Assembly: GCA_965199185.1 (NCBI GenBank)
Contig: CBDAQW010000010.1
Coordinates: 19,863 to 83,862, forward strand
Origin: Endozoicomonas sp965199185
Lineage (GTDB): Bacteria > Pseudomonadota > Gammaproteobacteria > Pseudomonadales > Endozoicomonadaceae
Length of the DNA stretch: 64,000 nt
Direction: 5' to 3'
A program made the translations under genes and the position numbers. The notes under the pieces are model-generated. The model saw nothing but the letters and a program-made list of their open reading frames with translations. It was not told the DNA's origin and made no database searches. Position 1 is the stretch's first letter; each line of letters opens with the position of its first letter. This document shows positions 1 to 8,060 of this stretch, piece by piece.

Positions 1-323
1 GTGACAAGCCCATGAGTTTGCCAGTTCGCACTGAACATATTGATGTAGCTACCGCTGCGCTAGGGAATCTTATTAGCAAAGGCCAGGTTGTCAGTGGTCG
101 TTTCAGTGAAGATCAGGTTCAATTTCTGTTTTCTGAACAGGCAGAACAAGTTGGTTCGATGACCATTATTCCTCTTGCCTACTCCCTGAATCAGCCTCCA
201 CAACTGGGCGTTTTGGCGCTGGCCAGCAAAGATCCGAAGCATTTTCGGGCTGAGTTAGGGTCTGCATTTACCGGTTATCTTGGCGATGTTCTGAGCCGGG
301 TACTAGCACAGCATATGTCATGA
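1..323 (+). CDS. DUF484 family protein, C-terminal part (cut by window start)
   Basis: The reading frame is open from the first bases of the window, so this is the 3' part of a longer gene; the ATG at 12 is probably internal. The roughly 105 visible residues resemble the GAF-like end of DUF484 proteins, with an alternating hydrophobic/glycine pattern (PLGVLAL-type strand) and a final amphipathic helix. DUF484 genes commonly precede xerC in gammaproteobacteria, and here the stop overlaps the xerC start (ATGA at 320-323), which indicates translational coupling. The family's function is not known. The assignment rests on both the sequence and the xerC linkage. Confidence 0.75.
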   Translation, partial: DKPMSLPVRTEHIDVATAALGNLISKGQVVSGRFSEDQVQFLFSEQAEQVGSMTIIPLAYSLNQPPQLGVLALASKDPKHFRAELGSAFTGYLGDVLSRVLAQHMS

Positions 324-1255
324 AAGATGCTTTCCCTTCCAGTGAAAGCGATTTACAGCAAGATGTAGATCGCTTTTTTGATTATCTGCGTTATGAAAAA
401 CAGGCATCGTCTCATACTCTATCGGCTTATCAGCGTGATCTACATAAAGTGTTACAACAGCTGATAGAGCATAAAATCAGTCAGTGGTCTGATCTGAAAG
501 AAAAACAATTACGACAATGGCTGGCTTTTTGGCATCAGGAGGGATTATCCAGTCGCAGCTTGCAACGATTACTGTCTTCACTCAGAAGTTTTTACCGATA
601 CCTTCTGGCTAGTAAGCGAGTGACGGTAAATCCGGCTCAGTCATTGAATGCTCCAAAGGTCGGGCGACCATTGCCTGTTACTATGGATGTAGACCAGATA
701 AACCAATTACTGGATGACAAACGACAACAGGCTGATAATGACCTGCTAAAATGTCGTGATCTTTGTATTCTTGAACTGTTTTATTCATCAGGTCTGCGCT
801 TGTCCGAGCTGGCCTCTTTGAATATCAGCAGCTTTGAAGATCACTTCAGGCAGGTCAGAGTGGTTGGCAAACGTAATAAAGAGCGGTTGTTGCCGGTGGG
901 TAGTAAGGCGAGAGAATCCATACAACGCTGGTTATCTATTCGTTCATTATATCTTAAAGAGGAAGAAGAGGCGCTGTTTCTGTCAAAAAACGGGAATCGA
1001 CTCAGTACGCGGCAAATTCAGAACCGGGTAAAACAATTTGCCAGTGAAGCGGGTATGCCGATGTCAGTTCACCCGCATATGCTCAGACACTCTTTTGCCA
1101 GTCATATACTCGAGTCCAGCAGTGATTTACGGGCGGTACAGGAGCTGCTGGGGCACAGTGATATTTCGACCACCCAGATTTATACGCACCTGGATTTCCA
1201 GCATCTGGCGGATGTGTACGATAAAACACATCCCAGAGCAGGCAAAAAAACCTAG
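320..1255 (+). CDS. xerC: Tyrosine recombinase XerC
   Basis: A 311-residue tyrosine recombinase, the normal XerC length. XerC acts with XerD at the dif site to resolve chromosome dimers at division. The N-terminal SAM-like core-binding domain covers about residues 15-105. The catalytic domain shows the first Arg in SGLRLSEL, a Lys in VVGKRNKER, the HPHMLRH box supplying His and Arg, the LGHSDISTTQIYTH box, and the nucleophilic Tyr within that last motif. It overlaps the preceding DUF484 gene by four bases, the arrangement typical of XerC rather than XerD. Nothing suggests a phage or integron integrase. Confidence 0.95.
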   Translation: MKDAFPSSESDLQQDVDRFFDYLRYEKQASSHTLSAYQRDLHKVLQQLIEHKISQWSDLKEKQLRQWLAFWHQEGLSSRSLQRLLSSLRSFYRYLLASKRVTVNPAQSLNAPKVGRPLPVTMDVDQINQLLDDKRQQADNDLLKCRDLCILELFYSSGLRLSELASLNISSFEDHFRQVRVVGKRNKERLLPVGSKARESIQRWLSIRSLYLKEEEEALFLSKNGNRLSTRQIQNRVKQFASEAGMPMSVHPHMLRHSFASHILESSSDLRAVQELLGHSDISTTQIYTHLDFQHLADVYDKTHPRAGKKT

Positions 1256-1308
1256 GTCAGTATGCCCGAAGGACATACCGACAATGCGCTCAAAAAGCGC
1301 ACAAGACC
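1255..1308 (+). other. Tandem hairpins closed by an outer stem after xerC
   Basis: Directly at the xerC stop, GGTC (1255-1258) pairs with GACC (1305-1308). Between them are two hairpins: GTATG/CATAC with inner CC/GG (1260-1278) and a perfect TGCGCT/AGCGCA stem (1285-1301). The whole can fold as a three-way junction. No clear T-run follows, so it may be a weak terminator or a processing structure for the convergent xerC and apbC transcripts. Confidence 0.4.
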
Positions 1309-1321
1309 ACACATAAAAATA

Positions 1322-2413
1322 TTAATCCACCATCGAAATAACCGGAGCCGCAGGAGCTTCGAGGTTTCTCTGATGCAGACGAGCCGCCATATGGCGTGCC
1401 ATGTCCTTATACACCATGGCTATCTGTGAATCCGGTTCAGAAACCACCGTCGGCTTACCTTCATCCGCCTGTTCACGAATCATCATGGACAGAGGCAGAG
1501 AGCCGAGAAGATCAACATTATATTGTTCGGCAATGCGACTGCCGCCACCTTCACCGAACAGGTGTTCTGAATGCCCACAACTGGAACAAATGTGCACCGC
1601 CATGTTTTCCACAACTCCCAGAACAGGAACATCCACTTTCTGGAACATCTCAATGCCTTTTTTGGCATCAATCAGAGCCAAATCTTGTGGAGTGGTCACA
1701 ACGACACTGCCAGAAACCGGAATCTTCTGAGCCAGAGTCAACTGGATATCGCCAGTGCCCGGTGGCAGGTCGATCACCAGATAATCCAGATCATTCCATA
1801 CTGTCTGAGTTAGCAACTGAATCAATGCACCACTGACCATAGGGCCACGCCAAACCACCGGAGTCTCTTCTGTCAGCAAAAATGCCATAGACATAATTTG
1901 AATACCGTGGGCTTCAATCGGCACAAAGAATTTTTCATTCTTCACTTCGGGGCGTACACCATCAGCAATACCAAACATTTGCCCCATACTTGGACCATAA
2001 ATGTCAGCATCCAGTATGCCCACCCTTGCACCTTCAGCCGCGAGAGCCAGCGCTAGATTCGCCGCAGTAGTCGACTTGCCGACACCGCCTTTCCCAGAAG
2101 CAACAGCGATAATATTCTTTACGCCCGCCATGGTCTCCAGATTACCCTGCACCGGAGCGCTGTTCACCTGCCAGCTGACCTGAATATCTACCGAACTGAC
2201 GCCGTCAATATCCTCCACTTTGCTGGTTAAAAGTTGGGCAATGCCTGCACTTAGATGGGTGGCCGGATAACCCAAAACGATAGAGGCTTGCACCTTGCCG
2301 TTCTCAATAGTCAGGAAATCTAAACAGCCCGCAGATACTAGATCCGTTTTAAGATACGGATCCTGATAGGTTTTTAGTACGGCTTCAATGTCTTTCTGAC
2401 TGGGGCTGCTCAT
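1322..2413 (-). CDS. apbC: Iron-sulfur cluster carrier protein ApbC/Mrp
   Basis: A 363-residue P-loop ATPase of the Mrp/NBP35 family, which binds and delivers 4Fe-4S clusters in the cytoplasm. The N-terminal MIP18-like (DUF59) domain spans about residues 5-85. A deviant Walker A motif (ASGKGGVGKS) lies near residue 110, followed by the DADIYGPS and LPPGTGD motifs. The cluster-ligating pair CSSC lies near residue 277. An AAGGAG ribosome site stands nine bases before the ATG. It converges with xerC. An Fe-S carrier is relevant to the many Fe-S enzymes of this window, but it is a housekeeping gene. Confidence 0.93.
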   Translation of the reverse strand: MSSPSQKDIEAVLKTYQDPYLKTDLVSAGCLDFLTIENGKVQASIVLGYPATHLSAGIAQLLTSKVEDIDGVSSVDIQVSWQVNSAPVQGNLETMAGVKNIIAVASGKGGVGKSTTAANLALALAAEGARVGILDADIYGPSMGQMFGIADGVRPEVKNEKFFVPIEAHGIQIMSMAFLLTEETPVVWRGPMVSGALIQLLTQTVWNDLDYLVIDLPPGTGDIQLTLAQKIPVSGSVVVTTPQDLALIDAKKGIEMFQKVDVPVLGVVENMAVHICSSCGHSEHLFGEGGGSRIAEQYNVDLLGSLPLSMMIREQADEGKPTVVSEPDSQIAMVYKDMARHMAARLHQRNLEAPAAPVISMVD

Positions 2414-2555
2414 TGGCTCTAACTCCTTAAATGAAAAGGCTTTCTCTTCTAAATAAGGTTGTTCTGTCGGATTTCAAGGAAATTAAAAACTGGAAATTTG
2501 AATAATTTGTTCTAGACATTGATAAACCTCAAATAAATTCAGGGTTGAAAGAATA

Positions 2556-3215
2556 ATGCTAAAGAAAATAGCACTTGCCGGAATAATATACGGCGGCCTA
2601 TCCCTTTTGGTCTCCGCTAATGATGGATATACGCCTGTGGATAGTCTTGTAGTCATCCGCAACGAAATGCCACTGCCTGCTTATTGTCTTGGTGCTGCGA
2701 TCACTCACACGACCGTTATTGTTTCGGAAGAGTGTATAGGGGTAGTTAATACCGATTCACTGGCTGTTTTTGATCACTTTGAAGATATTGCGAATGAGGA
2801 TGCCTATGCCTATAGAGTAAGCAGTATAAAAAAGAAAGTGGTGGGTCTCTCAGGTACAGCGCATCTATTTTTAAATCAACCCCTCAAGAACATAACGCCG
2901 GCATCTTTCACGGTACCTACGCTCGCTTTTGATCCGCTGACCCTTTACCTGCTTGTCTGGTCTGAGTCTAAACTGTCTGTCAGGAATCGAACCGCCAGCA
3001 AAAAAATAGCTTCTTCCAATAGTTGGGAAACGACGTTTACTGTGATTGTTCCTGAAACAAATGAATCATTTTTTGATCGTGTGAAGGGGGCTGTTTTGTT
3101 CGACAGTGACCATATGCTCATAGGGGTGGGCTACGATCAAAAGGAAATTTTCAACAGTATCGGCGGGGAAGCTCAGTTAAATAAAGTGGTCTGGGGGCTG
3201 CACTCCGGGCTCTGA
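2556..3215 (+). CDS. Secreted trypsin-fold (S1-like) protein lacking catalytic residues
   Basis: A 219-residue protein with a signal peptide (cleavage probably after Ala21). The mature part reads like a degenerate chymotrypsin fold. Cys44 and Cys60 are 16 residues apart, like the Cys42-Cys58 pair of trypsin, within a strand matching the usual pattern before the catalytic His. The position of that His (AAHC in active enzymes) reads EEC. The segment aligning to GDSGGPL reads RVKGAVL, so the nucleophilic Ser is missing too, and I see no convincing Asp. If the fold is right, this is a binding protein rather than a protease. It stands alone between apbC and a hairpin cluster. No name can be assigned; fold confidence is moderate. 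Confidence 0.55.
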   Translation: MLKKIALAGIIYGGLSLLVSANDGYTPVDSLVVIRNEMPLPAYCLGAAITHTTVIVSEECIGVVNTDSLAVFDHFEDIANEDAYAYRVSSIKKKVVGLSGTAHLFLNQPLKNITPASFTVPTLAFDPLTLYLLVWSESKLSVRNRTASKKIASSNSWETTFTVIVPETNESFFDRVKGAVLFDSDHMLIGVGYDQKEIFNSIGGEAQLNKVVWGLHSGL

Positions 3216-3216
3216 G

Positions 3217-3314
3217 CGGTCGATATGGGGTACCGACCGGCTCTTTTGGCTGATCAGCCAATGTAGGTCGGCTTCCGCCAAAGGCAGAAGCCGACAATCA
3301 GCATAAAATGCTGA
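3217..3314. repeat. Cluster of four hairpins/palindromes
   Basis: Four inverted repeats stand almost end to end between the convergent protease-like gene and thiY: CGGTCG/CGACCG (3217-3239), the perfect 16-bp palindrome TTGGCTGATCAGCCAA (3246-3261), GTCGGCTTC/GAAGCCGAC with inner GCC-AAA-GGC (3267-3295), and TCAGCAT-AAA-ATGCTGA (3298-3314). The third resembles REP-type elements. The cluster may end both transcripts. Confidence 0.6.
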
Positions 3315-3452
3315 CAAGATCGAGGACTTCATGCAGCCTTCGAGCTGCCGCATTGTAGGCTTTCCCTGATGGTGAACCAACGTGCGGAAAACTTTTGCGA
3401 CAGACTCAGGTGAACAGCGGTGTGTTTTTGATGCTGCTACCCTTCAGATTAA

Positions 3453-4394
3453 TTAATCCAGAGTCAACATATAACTGGCAGCTTTGGGTGGATTTTCTAG
3501 CCCGCCAGATTGTTGCAGAAAGTCAGAAAAACGCTGATAACGACCAACATCCTTAGCAGCCGGACGAAGGGCAAAGTGTGGAATAGTATCTTTCCATGCG
3601 CGCTTATTCAGCTCGTTATCCAACTGTTTAGGGTTGTAATTTTTGAATATATCCCAGGACTTTTCCGGGTTATTGACAATAAATTGCGCACCCAGCTCGA
3701 TAGCACGTAAAAAGCGTTTGATCGCGTCTTTGTCATGCTTTTCAGGATTAGCAATAAAAATCAGCTCGTCATAGGGAGGAATATTCTGTTCTTCAAAGTA
3801 AAACATTCTACCTTTCTCGCCTTCCAGAGCCAGCTGATTCAATTCAAAGTTACGGTAAGCACCAATAACCGCATCAACTCTACCGGTCATCAGAGAAGAC
3901 GACAGATTCCAACCAACATTGATCAGTTTGACATCTTTTGCTGCAAAGCCATGTGGCTTAAAAGCGGTGTCCAGAAATGCTTTTTCATTGCCATGCACCG
4001 ACAAACCAATAGTTTTACCTTTCAGATCTTTCAGGGACTTAATCGGACCATCATCCAGAACAATAATTCCATCCAACGGTGTAGCCACCAGAGTACCCGC
4101 CCAGGCCAGAGGCATTTTGCTGGATACACCATGAATCAGGCTTGGCTGATAATAGACCGCCAGATCAACATCACCCGCGGCTACCAATTTGGGGGGGAGG
4201 TTCGGGTCAGCAGGTTCCTGAATACGGACTTTCACGCCCTGATCTTCGAAATAACCATTCTGTTGGGCAATAATAATTGGTCCATGATCTGGATTAACAA
4301 ACCATTCCAGCATCAGGCTCAGTTCTTTATTGGCACCTTGTGCCAACATGGGCAGCAGAAGAGCTGCCAGTAATACAAAAACGCGTTTCAACAT
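3453..4394 (-). CDS. thiY: ThiY-type pyrimidine (FAMP/HMP) ABC substrate-binding protein
   Basis: A 313-residue periplasmic binding protein of the NMT1/THI5-like family with a signal peptide ending near Ala20. The family binds formylaminopyrimidine or hydroxymethylpyrimidine thiamine precursors. The mature protein opens with the typical LEWFVNPDHGPIIIA-like stretch, and the LKDLKGKTIG motif lies mid-protein. It is the last gene of a thiD-thiZ-thiX-thiY series that follows a TPP riboswitch, which makes a thiamine-pyrimidine ligand much more likely than nitrate, taurine or another NMT1-family ligand. An AAGGA ribosome site lies six bases before the ATG. Confidence 0.85.
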   Translation of the reverse strand: MLKRVFVLLAALLLPMLAQGANKELSLMLEWFVNPDHGPIIIAQQNGYFEDQGVKVRIQEPADPNLPPKLVAAGDVDLAVYYQPSLIHGVSSKMPLAWAGTLVATPLDGIIVLDDGPIKSLKDLKGKTIGLSVHGNEKAFLDTAFKPHGFAAKDVKLINVGWNLSSSLMTGRVDAVIGAYRNFELNQLALEGEKGRMFYFEEQNIPPYDELIFIANPEKHDKDAIKRFLRAIELGAQFIVNNPEKSWDIFKNYNPKQLDNELNKRAWKDTIPHFALRPAAKDVGRYQRFSDFLQQSGGLENPPKAASYMLTLD

Positions 4395-4410
4395 CTCAGG
4401 TCCTTAATTA

Positions 4411-5172
4411 TTAGTGTGTGGATGTTTCTGGCTGCCAGGGGATCAGCCAACGTAAAAACTTATCGGTCAGGTAGTAGAGACTGACCGAGCAGAAAGCAAG
4501 TACCGCCAGTGCGGCAAACATTTGATCAACCAGTAAGCGGGCGTTGGCCTGAATCATGACATAACCAAGCCCGGCACTGGATCCCACCCATTCACCGACA
4601 ACGGCACCAATGGGCGCAACCACCACCGCCACCCGCAATCCGGACGCTAGTGTGGGCAAAGCAGCAGGCCAGCGAATATGGCGTAATACTGCAAAACTAT
4701 TGCCGCCCATGGTTTGTGCCATATCCAGCCAGTCCTGATTGGTGTGGCGCAGCCCGTCATAACAGCAGGTGGCAACAGGGAAGAAGATCACCAGAATCGT
4801 CATCACTACTTTGGATGCCAGACCGTAGCCAAACCAAAGCATCAGAATGGGAGCCAGAGCAAATACCGGAATCGCCTGAGTTATCAATAACGGAGGTAAA
4901 AGCCAGGGTCTTAACGGCACAAAAAAGACCAGTAGCAGCGCCAGTCCAACGCCAAGTAAAACGCCCAGAAACAATCCTAATAACATTTCTGCAAGTGTAA
5001 CCAGTGTGTTTTCCCACAGCAGTTCGGCATTGTCGATCATGCTGGTGAGCACTTCAGAAGGTCCGGGCAGAATATACGACGGAATCGATAAAATACTGAC
5101 CAGCTCGTGCCAGAACAGAATCAGACCCATAAATACCACCAGAGGTTTCAGTGAATCTTTCACGGGCATCAT
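4411..5172 (-). CDS. thiX: ThiX-type ABC transporter permease
   Basis: A 253-residue inner-membrane permease of the BPD_transp_1 (SsuC/TauC-like) family with about six membrane segments. The EAA loop (about residues 140-175, with GGNSFAVLRHIRWPAALP) is the contact site for the ATPase. The start overlaps the thiZ stop by four bases (ATGA), a sign of coupled translation; two consecutive ATG codons are available. It should form the channel for the ThiY ligand. Confidence 0.86.
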   Translation of the reverse strand: MMPVKDSLKPLVVFMGLILFWHELVSILSIPSYILPGPSEVLTSMIDNAELLWENTLVTLAEMLLGLFLGVLLGVGLALLLVFFVPLRPWLLPPLLITQAIPVFALAPILMLWFGYGLASKVVMTILVIFFPVATCCYDGLRHTNQDWLDMAQTMGGNSFAVLRHIRWPAALPTLASGLRVAVVVAPIGAVVGEWVGSSAGLGYVMIQANARLLVDQMFAALAVLAFCSVSLYYLTDKFLRWLIPWQPETSTH

Positions 5173-5948
5173 TCCTCTGAGTTTCCTTCATGACGCAACC
5201 GATCGAGCAGTTGCCCTTGCAGAGACATCAGCTCTTTATCTTCAAGAGAGCGAGGCGTACTACCCGGAGGAGTAATAGCATCGGTCAGCTTTGCCGGTTG
5301 TCCTCGTAGATGATAAACCCGGTGTCCAAGACGCAAGGCTTCCAGTGGGTCATGGGTGATTAATAAAACCGTTCTGTTTTTTAACAGTTCGCAAGCCAAA
5401 TCTTGCAACGATAAACGAGTAATGGCGTCTAATGCGCCAAAAGGTTCATCCATTAACACTATTGGGCGATTTTCCATCAATGTTCTTGCCAAAGCCACTC
5501 GCTGGCGCTGCCCTCCGGATAAGTTCTGTGGATAACTCTGTGATTTATCCTGTAAGCCAACCTGCTGCAAAATAGCGTCAGCCTTCTGCAGTGTCTCAAC
5601 ATCCATCGCTGATTTTCTTGAAAGGGCTTTATACCAAGGCTTGCGAATGCGATGCCCGAGCGTAATATTTTCCAGCACCGTAAACCAGGGTAACAGGGAA
5701 TCGTGCTGCGACATCCAGGCAATGCGATGACTGATCGGAAAACCATCCTGACAACAGACGTCACCGGACATCTGTCCATCTTTACCGGCAGGTAATCCTG
5801 CCGCTAACCTCAGCACACTGGTTTTTCCGACACCACTGCCACCTAGCAGACAGGTCCACTCTCCACCTTTAAGGGTAAGATCGAGATGGGTAAAAATGGT
5901 TTGCTCGCCATAACTCAGACAGGCATTGCGAATCACCACATCAAACAT
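5169..5948 (-). CDS. thiZ: ThiZ-type ABC transporter ATPase
   Basis: A 259-residue ATP-binding subunit. Walker A is GGSGVGKTS (about residues 36-44), the signature is LSGGQRQRVALARTL and Walker B is VLMDEPFGALD, followed by the LLITHDPLEALRLG switch region. It sits three bases after thiD and overlaps thiX. Sequence alone would also allow taurine/nitrate-type transport; the riboswitch and thiD context decides for a thiamine precursor. Confidence 0.87.
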   Translation of the reverse strand: MFDVVIRNACLSYGEQTIFTHLDLTLKGGEWTCLLGGSGVGKTSVLRLAAGLPAGKDGQMSGDVCCQDGFPISHRIAWMSQHDSLLPWFTVLENITLGHRIRKPWYKALSRKSAMDVETLQKADAILQQVGLQDKSQSYPQNLSGGQRQRVALARTLMENRPIVLMDEPFGALDAITRLSLQDLACELLKNRTVLLITHDPLEALRLGHRVYHLRGQPAKLTDAITPPGSTPRSLEDKELMSLQGQLLDRLRHEGNSEE

Positions 5949-5951
5949 GAT

Positions 5952-6767
5952 TTACCAGTTCCGGTAGAAGTGATGAACAGGACCGTGCCCTTTGCCAATA
6001 TTCAACTGATCGGCGTGGGCAATAGCGGCAGCAATGTATTCTTTTGCACCTCTGACAGCGTCTGTCATGTGATGACCCTGAGCCAGTAGGGCAGATACTG
6101 CAGACGACAATGTACAACCAGTACCGTGAGTGTTTTTTGTTTCAATCCACGGTGCTTCCAGTTTGTGCAGAGTATTACCATCGTGGAACAGGTCTATTGC
6201 CTTACCATTGTCTATAGTTCCATGACCGCCTTTTAATAGAACGCCTTTGGCTCCCAGCTTCATTAGCGGGTCAATCATAGCAATCATTTCATTCAGACTT
6301 TCTGGTTGCTCGCAGTTCAATAGAACAGACGCTTCTGGAAGATTTGGCGTTATCAGGGAAGCTTTGGGAATAAGAGCACAGCGCAGGCTTTCAATGGCCG
6401 ATTGTTGCAACAACACATCACCACTGGTAGCAACCATCACCGGGTCAACCACCAGATGATTAATTGAGAAGTCATCAACAGCTTTGGCAACAGTTTCAAT
6501 CACTTCCGCTTTACTGAGCATACCCACCTTAGCGGCTATCACATTCAGATCAGAACAGACGGATTCGAGTTGTTGCCTGACGAAACCGGAATCCACATCA
6601 TAAATCTCCTGAACCCCCAGCGTATTCTGAGCGGTCAGCGCAGTAATGACACTACAACCATAAGCCCCAAGTGCAGAAAACGTTTTAAGATCGGCCTGAA
6701 TACCAGCACCGCCGCCACTGTCTGAGCCTGCAATGGTTAACGCAATAGGGGTGATTTGTGAAGACAT
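5952..6767 (-). CDS. thiD: Hydroxymethylpyrimidine/phosphomethylpyrimidine kinase ThiD
   Basis: A 271-residue ribokinase-fold enzyme that phosphorylates HMP and HMP-P for thiamine synthesis. The N-terminal TIAGSDSGGGAGIQADLK motif binds substrate, and the C-terminal NTHGTGCTLSSA motif supplies the anion hole and catalytic residue. No ThiE domain is fused. As first gene of the operon behind the TPP riboswitch it activates the pyrimidine that ThiXYZ would import. An AAGGAG stands about 13 bases before the ATG, a rather long spacing. Confidence 0.95.
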   Translation of the reverse strand: MSSQITPIALTIAGSDSGGGAGIQADLKTFSALGAYGCSVITALTAQNTLGVQEIYDVDSGFVRQQLESVCSDLNVIAAKVGMLSKAEVIETVAKAVDDFSINHLVVDPVMVATSGDVLLQQSAIESLRCALIPKASLITPNLPEASVLLNCEQPESLNEMIAMIDPLMKLGAKGVLLKGGHGTIDNGKAIDLFHDGNTLHKLEAPWIETKNTHGTGCTLSSAVSALLAQGHHMTDAVRGAKEYIAAAIAHADQLNIGKGHGPVHHFYRNW

Positions 6768-6917
6768 CAGAATCCGCTTCTCCTTTGGAACAGGAACGGG
6801 GCAGGAACGCAGGTATTCAAAGAGAGCCGTGGCTATTTCAGGCTTGAATTATTAGATAAACAGACAGTATGAAAAATCAGCGCTATTTATTATACAGCCA
6901 GGAACTTTTGATTGCCG

Positions 6918-7000
6918 GTTTCCTACGCCAGTATTATCTGGTTCAGGTTCAATGGGTTTTTCTCAGTCACTGTATTACAGAATAACAATGACACCCCAAC
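6918..7000 (-). promoter_or_regulatory. TPP riboswitch (THI element)
   Basis: Read on the minus strand the segment carries the TPP aptamer landmarks in the right order: GGGGTGTC at the 5' edge, GACTGAGA, ACCC, TGAACCTGA, and the 3' block CAGATAATACTGGCGTAGG. It lies about 150 bases before thiD and should repress the thiDZXY operon when thiamine pyrophosphate is plentiful. The expression platform between aptamer and thiD is not resolved. A TTGACA-like -35 box (7093-7098) lies upstream, but its -10 is poor. Confidence 0.93.
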
Positions 7001-7094
7001 CAACCCGGCGAGTGTAGGGGGTTTAGCAGGTGGTGTCCAGCTTGTCATTTTTTTGGGCTCTTCAGGGATATCTGTGGTGAAAAGAAAAAGTCTG

Positions 7095-7850
7095 TCAAAC
7101 GGGTATAATGCCTGGTTCTTCTGATTGCCGCGATGAAAGCAGACAACTGATGTCTTCAATCACAGCACAGAGGCAAGGGATAATCGCCAGCAGCATGTAA
7201 ACAAACAGCAATGCCAGGCCGCAGGATTGTATCAGGCTTGCCATACTCTCGGCCTGACGGCGCTGATAACCACCCAAGCGAATATCCAGCCCGGGGAAGT
7301 CGACTTTCATTTGTGGGAAAACATCAGCCTGTAGTGCAGAAACCACCTGGGCGTATTGCCTCTCGGTGTCATCTGAGCGGTAACATCGACGGTTTGGCGA
7401 CCATTACGGCGGGTAACCGATGAGGGTGCAGTACTACGACCAACACTAGCGACTCGTGTCAGAGGTACGTGATGACCGTCAGGTGTACGGATCATCATAG
7501 TAAGTAGATCAGATTCACTCTGACGATAATCTTCCTGACGACAGACTTTGACTTTGAGCTCGTTCCTACCTTCCTGTTGAGTCAGTGCCGTTGTGCCGAA
7601 CAGATTATGCCGCAGCTGTCGTGAAATATCGCTGGCAGTGAGACCCAGAACAAGACCTTCATCGCTGATTCTGACATCCAGCTGTGGATTACCATGGGCG
7701 AAGCTGCTGGAAATATCAGAAAGACCGTTGTAATAAGTCAGTCTGTCACTGAGATAATCACTGGCTTTGTAACTGATGGCTTCCAACCCTGCTATGGAGT
7801 AATGCTGCCCGTAATGGCGCAGTGCAAATTGATACTTTCCAGCGGCTGTC
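7095..7850 (-). pseudogene. RND efflux permease remnant
   Basis: Two frames together carry AcrB-family residues but only about 250 of the roughly 1030 expected. The upstream frame is readable from before any start codon (KYQFALRHYGQHYSIAG, then porter-domain sequence with DVRISDEGLVLGLT). A frameshift near 7307-7346 leads to the frame with FPGLDIRLGGYQRRQAESM and one membrane segment (LALLFVYMLLAII). Most transmembrane parts and both ends are absent. It lies just upstream of the riboswitch and cannot make a functional pump. Confidence 0.8.
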
Positions 7851-8003
7851 GTGTGATGGTTTCCTGACTGGTTGGGTACTTAGTATGAAGGCATTAATTG
7901 GCTGGTAATAGTCGCTTTATAGAAACCAGAACATTCAAACACATTAATTAGACATAGCTCTGAAATTACTTCCACACTTCCCATGTTATTCAGTAAAGAA
8001 AAC

Positions 8004-8051
8004 TTACCACGGAGTCACGAAGGAAAAGTTTTTTCCGTGACTCCGTGGTAA
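8004..8051 (-). terminator. Perfect 16-bp inverted repeat, likely terminator of the M20 gene
   Basis: TTACCACGGAGTCACG (8004-8019) is repeated exactly inverted at 8036-8051 around a 16-base loop, ten bases past the stop of the minus-strand peptidase gene. On the minus strand a moderately T-rich stretch follows, so a terminator is likely. Confidence 0.55.
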
Positions 8052-8060
8052 AAAGAGGAG

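Noticed and set aside
3735..4373. Open frame of 212 codons opposite thiY
   Set aside because: thiY has all family motifs on the other strand; this frame shows none.
7000..7110. TATAAT at 7104-7109 as a plus-strand promoter
   Set aside because: No suitable -35 at 16-18 bases and no plus-strand gene downstream.
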